Below are positions 59,854 through 64,000 of a stretch of 64,000 bases of DNA, in pieces. Positions within the stretch are counted from its first letter, which is position 1; every line of letters starts with the position of its first letter. The translations under genes and the position numbers were made by a program. The stretch spans positions 72,865,499 through 72,929,498 of the forward strand of contig OX424555.1 in assembly GCA_949152475.1 (NCBI GenBank), read 5' to 3'. Origin of the DNA: Terebella lapidaria (lineage: Eukaryota > Annelida > Polychaeta > Terebellida > Terebellidae). The notes below the pieces were generated by a model, which made no database searches, had not been told where the DNA came from, and worked only from the letters and a program-made list of their open reading frames with translations.

Positions 59854-61364
59854 GGCCAGGAGCAAGTGGAGGCTAGCGGCTTGTAAAAAATGTCCCCCTA
59901 CGCAAGTTACACGCCGAGATGAGGCAATAGATCGATTGTTTGTCGATGCATATAACTCGAACCCTTTTGGCAAAATTAGCGAGGCAGTGAGTTTTCTGTG
60001 GAAATAGTGACTGTGGTCGCTGATCCGGTATCTCTTCCCCAATTGATTTGACTTGGGATGATGATAAAGCCCTGATCGAACCCTCCGCACTAGTTGGTTG
60101 TTAGACGGGTGTCACTCTGTCGCTTCTGCCCGCCAAATGATTCTCGGCTGGACCTGCTACGAAGCCCCGTCTCAGCAAAAAGCAGGGTAAGGGTGCGGGA
60201 AAAAATCTATCATACAATAGTAATCATTCAGCAGCTATTTTGAAATCACCAGGAGAGGAGACCTGCAGCGGCCTTTAGTGTCGATACAAATAACGCAAAT
60301 TATGTAGACGAAGACTTCCTTTTCATATATCAGTTTCTCTAGTCCATCGTAGACCATGGCGTGTTGATTGGACAGCTCAGAATCCAAGACGCTTTGGAGT
60401 GGGAGAAACGTCTTAGCAATGACATTTATACTCACCGTTCCCCTCCCAATGAAACCCAAGGCAATAGCGCAGATACCCATTGGCTCACCCATGCCACAAA
60501 TCCATTTGTTCGACAAATACCAGAAAATTCCCAGTGTCAACAATGCTGGTTATTATGGCAACAGTTGTTATTGCTCCTTGATAAACTTGTCATTGATTAA
60601 CGGAAGATAAAACAGGTGCGCGAACAGTTTGCACTACACGGAATGCTTGAGTATGATTTTTACACTTTTTGCCAACATTGTTCCAGTTCGTTTTGTTGGG
60701 AATTAATGTCTCGTGTTTTTCCATGGCAAGGAGAGTGCGTTATCGGGTGGAGATCTGTTGTGTCTGCACGTGGAGGGCGGCAGACCCCGGTGAGGCAGGT
60801 TTTGGTCCCGTGTGCCTGCCGCAGACGGCGCCGACCGCTAATGACAGAGTTACAGAATCCACGACTTTATCGCGCTGTTGACTGATGCATATGTCAATAG
60901 AAAATGTTTTTTTTAAATGATATACTACCTCTATTTCTGACAGAGTATGTACATAAAATCTCTTCAGAAGCACTCCATTTCATCAAAAAATCTACGACAC
61001 CGATAATGAGACTGGGTATAAAAGCGTCGCACAAAGAACTGTATTTCAGAAAAAAAAACACTCGATATTCGCAAGTGTATTTACGGTGTCGAACATGCCG
61101 CACAGACATACCGATCGTGTGTAGTATTGAATATCGACATTTCCAATATACCTACCTGTATCACGCTCCAACAATTTTAGAGTGGCCTAAATTTCTCCAA
61201 ACAAAGGTTGGTGTTTTTAGATAAAATGATCAGACGCAGGCGCTGGAGAATGGTTTTAAGCTGCATTCGGTCGAAAATTAAATTAAGGACATTCATGCAA
61301 CCATCATCTTGGACGTTGTCACACGTAAAAACATGATCTGACACACGACTCTACTAAAATAGTA
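59854..61364. other. Upstream region of the GPCR; possible leader exons
   Basis: 59854-60110 continues the GPCR frame upstream but is probably 5' UTR. A GC- and CpG-rich patch at 60760-60850 (GGAGGGCGGCAGACCCCGG, GACGGCGCCGACCGC) stands out and could be a leader exon or promoter on the minus strand. No TATA box or clear donor was found. Confidence 0.3.
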
Positions 61365-61691
61365 TTATAATCATAGACATAGAACAGAGATGGACTGCCA
61401 ACTCATACTCTGTGACCTTGAGCTTGCGTCCAGAGGAAGAGGGGTACTTTATTTCCGGTTTGGCGTTTTCATGGAAAATTGAATTGTCAAAATGCGTCAA
61501 ATATCGTACGTGACATCATCACGCAGAAGATCGTTAAGATAGAATAATGGCAATAAGACGTTATAGGTTAACAACGGAAGTGTAACTACCCTCTTCCTCT
61601 GACCTTTTGTGACCTCAAGCTCAATAACTACAAACAGAGAGATTGATATCAGAGTTGGCAGTCCATCTCTGTTCTATGTCTATGATTATAA
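61365..61691. mobile_element. Foldback MITE with 40-bp perfect TIR
   Basis: TTATAATCATAGACATAGAA then CAGAGATGGACTGCCAACTC (61365-61404) is exactly inverted at 61652-61691. TA flanks both ends, as for Tc1/mariner. Inner arms also pair (GAGGAAGAGGGG against CCCTCTTCCTC; GACCTTGAGCTT against AAGCTCAATAAC imperfectly). Length 327 bp, non-coding. The perfect TIR suggests a young copy. Confidence 0.85.
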
Positions 61692-61697
61692 TAATAA

Positions 61698-61815
61698 CCA
61701 AATACTGCATTATACTGGGATTTATTTCGCACGGGTCCTTTCACGGAGCACGAGTTTACGAGTGCTCCGCGGAAGGACCAAGTGAGAAATAAATTCCAGT
61801 ACAATGTATATTTGG
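61698..61815. mobile_element. 118-bp near-palindrome
   Basis: CCAAATA...TATTTGG ends, with arms pairing through ATTTATTTC.CAC, GGTCCTT and CGGAGCAC around the turn GAGTTTAC near 61755. It lies 6 bases from the MITE at 61365-61691. The whole unit could form one long hairpin; it is probably a miniature foldback element. Confidence 0.75.
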
Positions 61816-64000
61816 TTTATTATATGTCTACAATAACGTTTTACAGAACAAAAGAGACAATGGGTGACGTCACAATGAGCGACGTCATAGCAACGAATTC
61901 TGGCCAGTGCAGTAAAAACAACAAATGCAATATGGATATTTATTGCACTCGCCAAATTACATTGATTAAGATAGGAACGCACTGATGAGACATTTAATAA
62001 AATTATTTATTTATAATAATATTATATTGAAACGATTCGTGTGGTACTGCTTCTTCAGTTGGTTTTTACACGGTAAAAATATTTTTCAATACAATGAACA
62101 GAGAACGAAACCAATCAAATATGTTCCATTTTGTTCATTGATCTCGGGGCCGATATCAATTATATTACCGGGTTTCACACCAATAGTTACTTATAGAAAT
62201 TGTACCCCACATCGAATGCAGAATTGCGGGGAAAATTGAAAAACAAAGAATTGTAAGACCGTTCAATTTATTTGACAAACTAACCGGATTTCGTGGGAAA
62301 ATTGCGCATATTAGAAGTCATTTTGTAATTCACCAGACATCTTGACCTTTTATACAGCAGTGAGGAAGTGCCAATTTCACGACAGACACTCTGCAGTACT
62401 TTACTGTGTTATCGCCCCCGAGTGAGATATATCTGGATTACAAAACAACCGATAAAAATGTAATACTTTACAGGACAAGAAATCTGTTTTGTCAAACTTC
62501 GCCACCTTAGGAGTGGGAGACGTTGCCCAGTAGTTCACACTAAGTAGCTGGCGGGCATAGAAATTTCACAACTTTCAACCACCCAGCCTCCACAGCAGAC
62601 CCTCCCACAGCGGCAGGCGACAATAAAACTTTCCTGTAAACACGACATGCCGACGGCCGTGCATGCTGTTGAAATACCGTCCAGGAACGGGCCCTCACGT
62701 GTATATCCAGGACGACCGTAGCGGTGCGTGGAGAGTATCAACTCTGACGTTATAACGACACAGCCGGATGTGGCACATCGCGAGGAATGCTCGCGTTGAA
62801 ACTGTGAAGTCCATGAATATTTCACCACATGGACACGCAGAAAATACCAATTTCGGTGGGTCTGTTCAAGATATGATATTAAGCTAATATACGATTATAA
62901 CTTCAAATACATCACCCACAGACTGTTGCGTGGTTATGTCATATAAACTCAGTTACAGTCCGCTGACATGGAACCACAATTACCTTAGTTTTTCACATAC
63001 TGTAACTGACTATAGACAATCGAGCATTCTGTGTTTTAGGACGGGGAGGGTGGGGGTGGGTGGTATTGTCGCAATACTAGTGATACAACCCAAACACGAT
63101 GGTCCGACGACTGCTATAGAAATATGTCTATTCGGGCATTTATATTTCCAAATTCACAATTTGAATGTTTGTCGCTTTCCTCACATATCCTCTAAATAGT
63201 TCCCAAACGGTTATACCGATCTGTTCACACGTCCCAGACGACACGAAAATACATATCTTTGTATGAAGACACATTATAATTATTTGCATGAGAAAAGAAG
63301 GTGAGCATTACCAAGTTCAGCGACCCCCCCCCCCTCCCCCCCCCCCCCACTAGTTAGCTGCTCTTGTTTCCGTGATAGTATATTTCCATAAGACTGTCGA
63401 AGGGATGACTCGTTTACTGCTGTATCAGAATACTTACGATTGAGGCTCGCGTATACACAATTACGTACTAGTAATTGAGGTGCTGGGGTAATTAACACTC
63501 TACTAACACTCTATTATCTTGCTCCAACGAGTTACTACCTTGCTTGAGCGAATATATATCATCATCGAGCTAATTAACCCCACAAATAACAATTTCGCAT
63601 GTTACCATCAGCCACATACCGGTTGTACCAATGTCCTAGTCTTCCCAATAATTATTGCACTACTAACGAGGAAACTGAATCGACCCGACATATTGGTAGT
63701 GCATGCACGATGACGATGCCCTTTCGAGTCGACATGTGTCCCAGTGACAGTAAATCCGAATAGGTTGCAGTGAAATCAAGGATCGTCTATACGATCCTTG
63801 GTGAAATCATCTATTGACCATCAAACTATTCTAACGGTACGTATTTCAACGGAATATTCTATTGATACATTAAATGTTATGCATGTATTTCATTCAAAGA
63901 TTTTGTGATTTATGTTATGTTAGTTAAACGTCATTCATTCATCAAACTATTTATTAGCGCACTAAAATGACCCATCTGACTAGTGTTCATTTGGAGAAGG
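61816..64000. other. No gene seen
   Basis: A Cys-rich minus-strand open stretch at 62535-62828 lies in a locally GC-richer patch but has no domain or splice support. A poly-C tract occupies 63326-63348. A perfect 10-bp hairpin, CAAGGATCGT-CTAT-ACGATCCTTG, lies at 63777-63800 between two GTGAAATCA words. Confidence 0.4.

Noticed and set aside
59854-60090. In-frame upstream Met extending the GPCR by 79 residues
   Set aside because: The extension has no receptor-like features, and the Met at 59853 has a better context and gives a normal N-terminus.
62535-62828. Cys-rich 97-codon minus-strand frame
   Set aside because: Cys spacing fits no domain I know, and no exon signals are present.

Overview
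The window reads as nuclear DNA of a marine invertebrate, most likely a mollusc. This is inferred from the AT-rich background, one intron-split peptide-receptor gene, and several repeat types I associate with molluscan genomes (hairpin-headed repeats with CGTCCGT runs, TGACCTTGA-rich satellites). There is no rRNA, recognisable tRNA, CRISPR array or bacterial operon. Gene density is very low; most of the sequence is mobile DNA and its decay products.

Genes. The one secure host gene is a rhodopsin-family neuropeptide-type GPCR on the minus strand. It has two coding exons (59267-59853 and 48864-49614) separated by a 9.65 kb intron that splits the DRY arginine codon; joined, they give 445 aa with all seven helices. 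A second likely transcription unit on the plus strand (about 33820-35650) has CCAAT and TATA boxes, an untranslated first exon with a good donor, a 710 bp intron and a coding exon for an acidic coiled-coil protein whose frame is broken. Two weak first-exon candidates lie on the plus strand inside the GPCR intron.

Layout. 1-2170: one copy of a segmental repeat, interrupted by a Helentron-like element (415-1876). 2700-4612: decayed LINE. 4780-7650: scattered protein-like remnants of unknown family. 8375-12150: a GC-rich coding fossil between diverged inverted repeats. 12961-13795: TIR element. 17090-17600: dispersed repeat D. 19862-22410: Mutator-like foldback element with 9-bp target duplication, itself interrupted by a young 1.8 kb element with identical terminal direct repeats. 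24436-24909: MITE, followed by a satellite (25040-26515). 27475-27746: piggyBac-type MITE. 27947-33480: hairpin-headed repeat carrying arrays and interrupted by a 3.07 kb Helentron-like element (29092-32162) with a 147-bp array. 33820-35650: coiled-coil gene. 35972-37010: second copy of the hairpin-headed repeat. 37380-47835: two diverged copies of a multi-kb segmental duplication. 48864-59853: GPCR. 61365-61815: two foldback elements.

The strongest unusual signal is a group of Helitron/Helentron-like elements sharing one plan: perfect or near-perfect 5' hairpin, subterminal inverted repeat, central tandem array, 3' hairpin. Two of them insert without target duplication at T|T sites, which can be shown because uninterrupted paralogous copies of both target sites lie in this same window.
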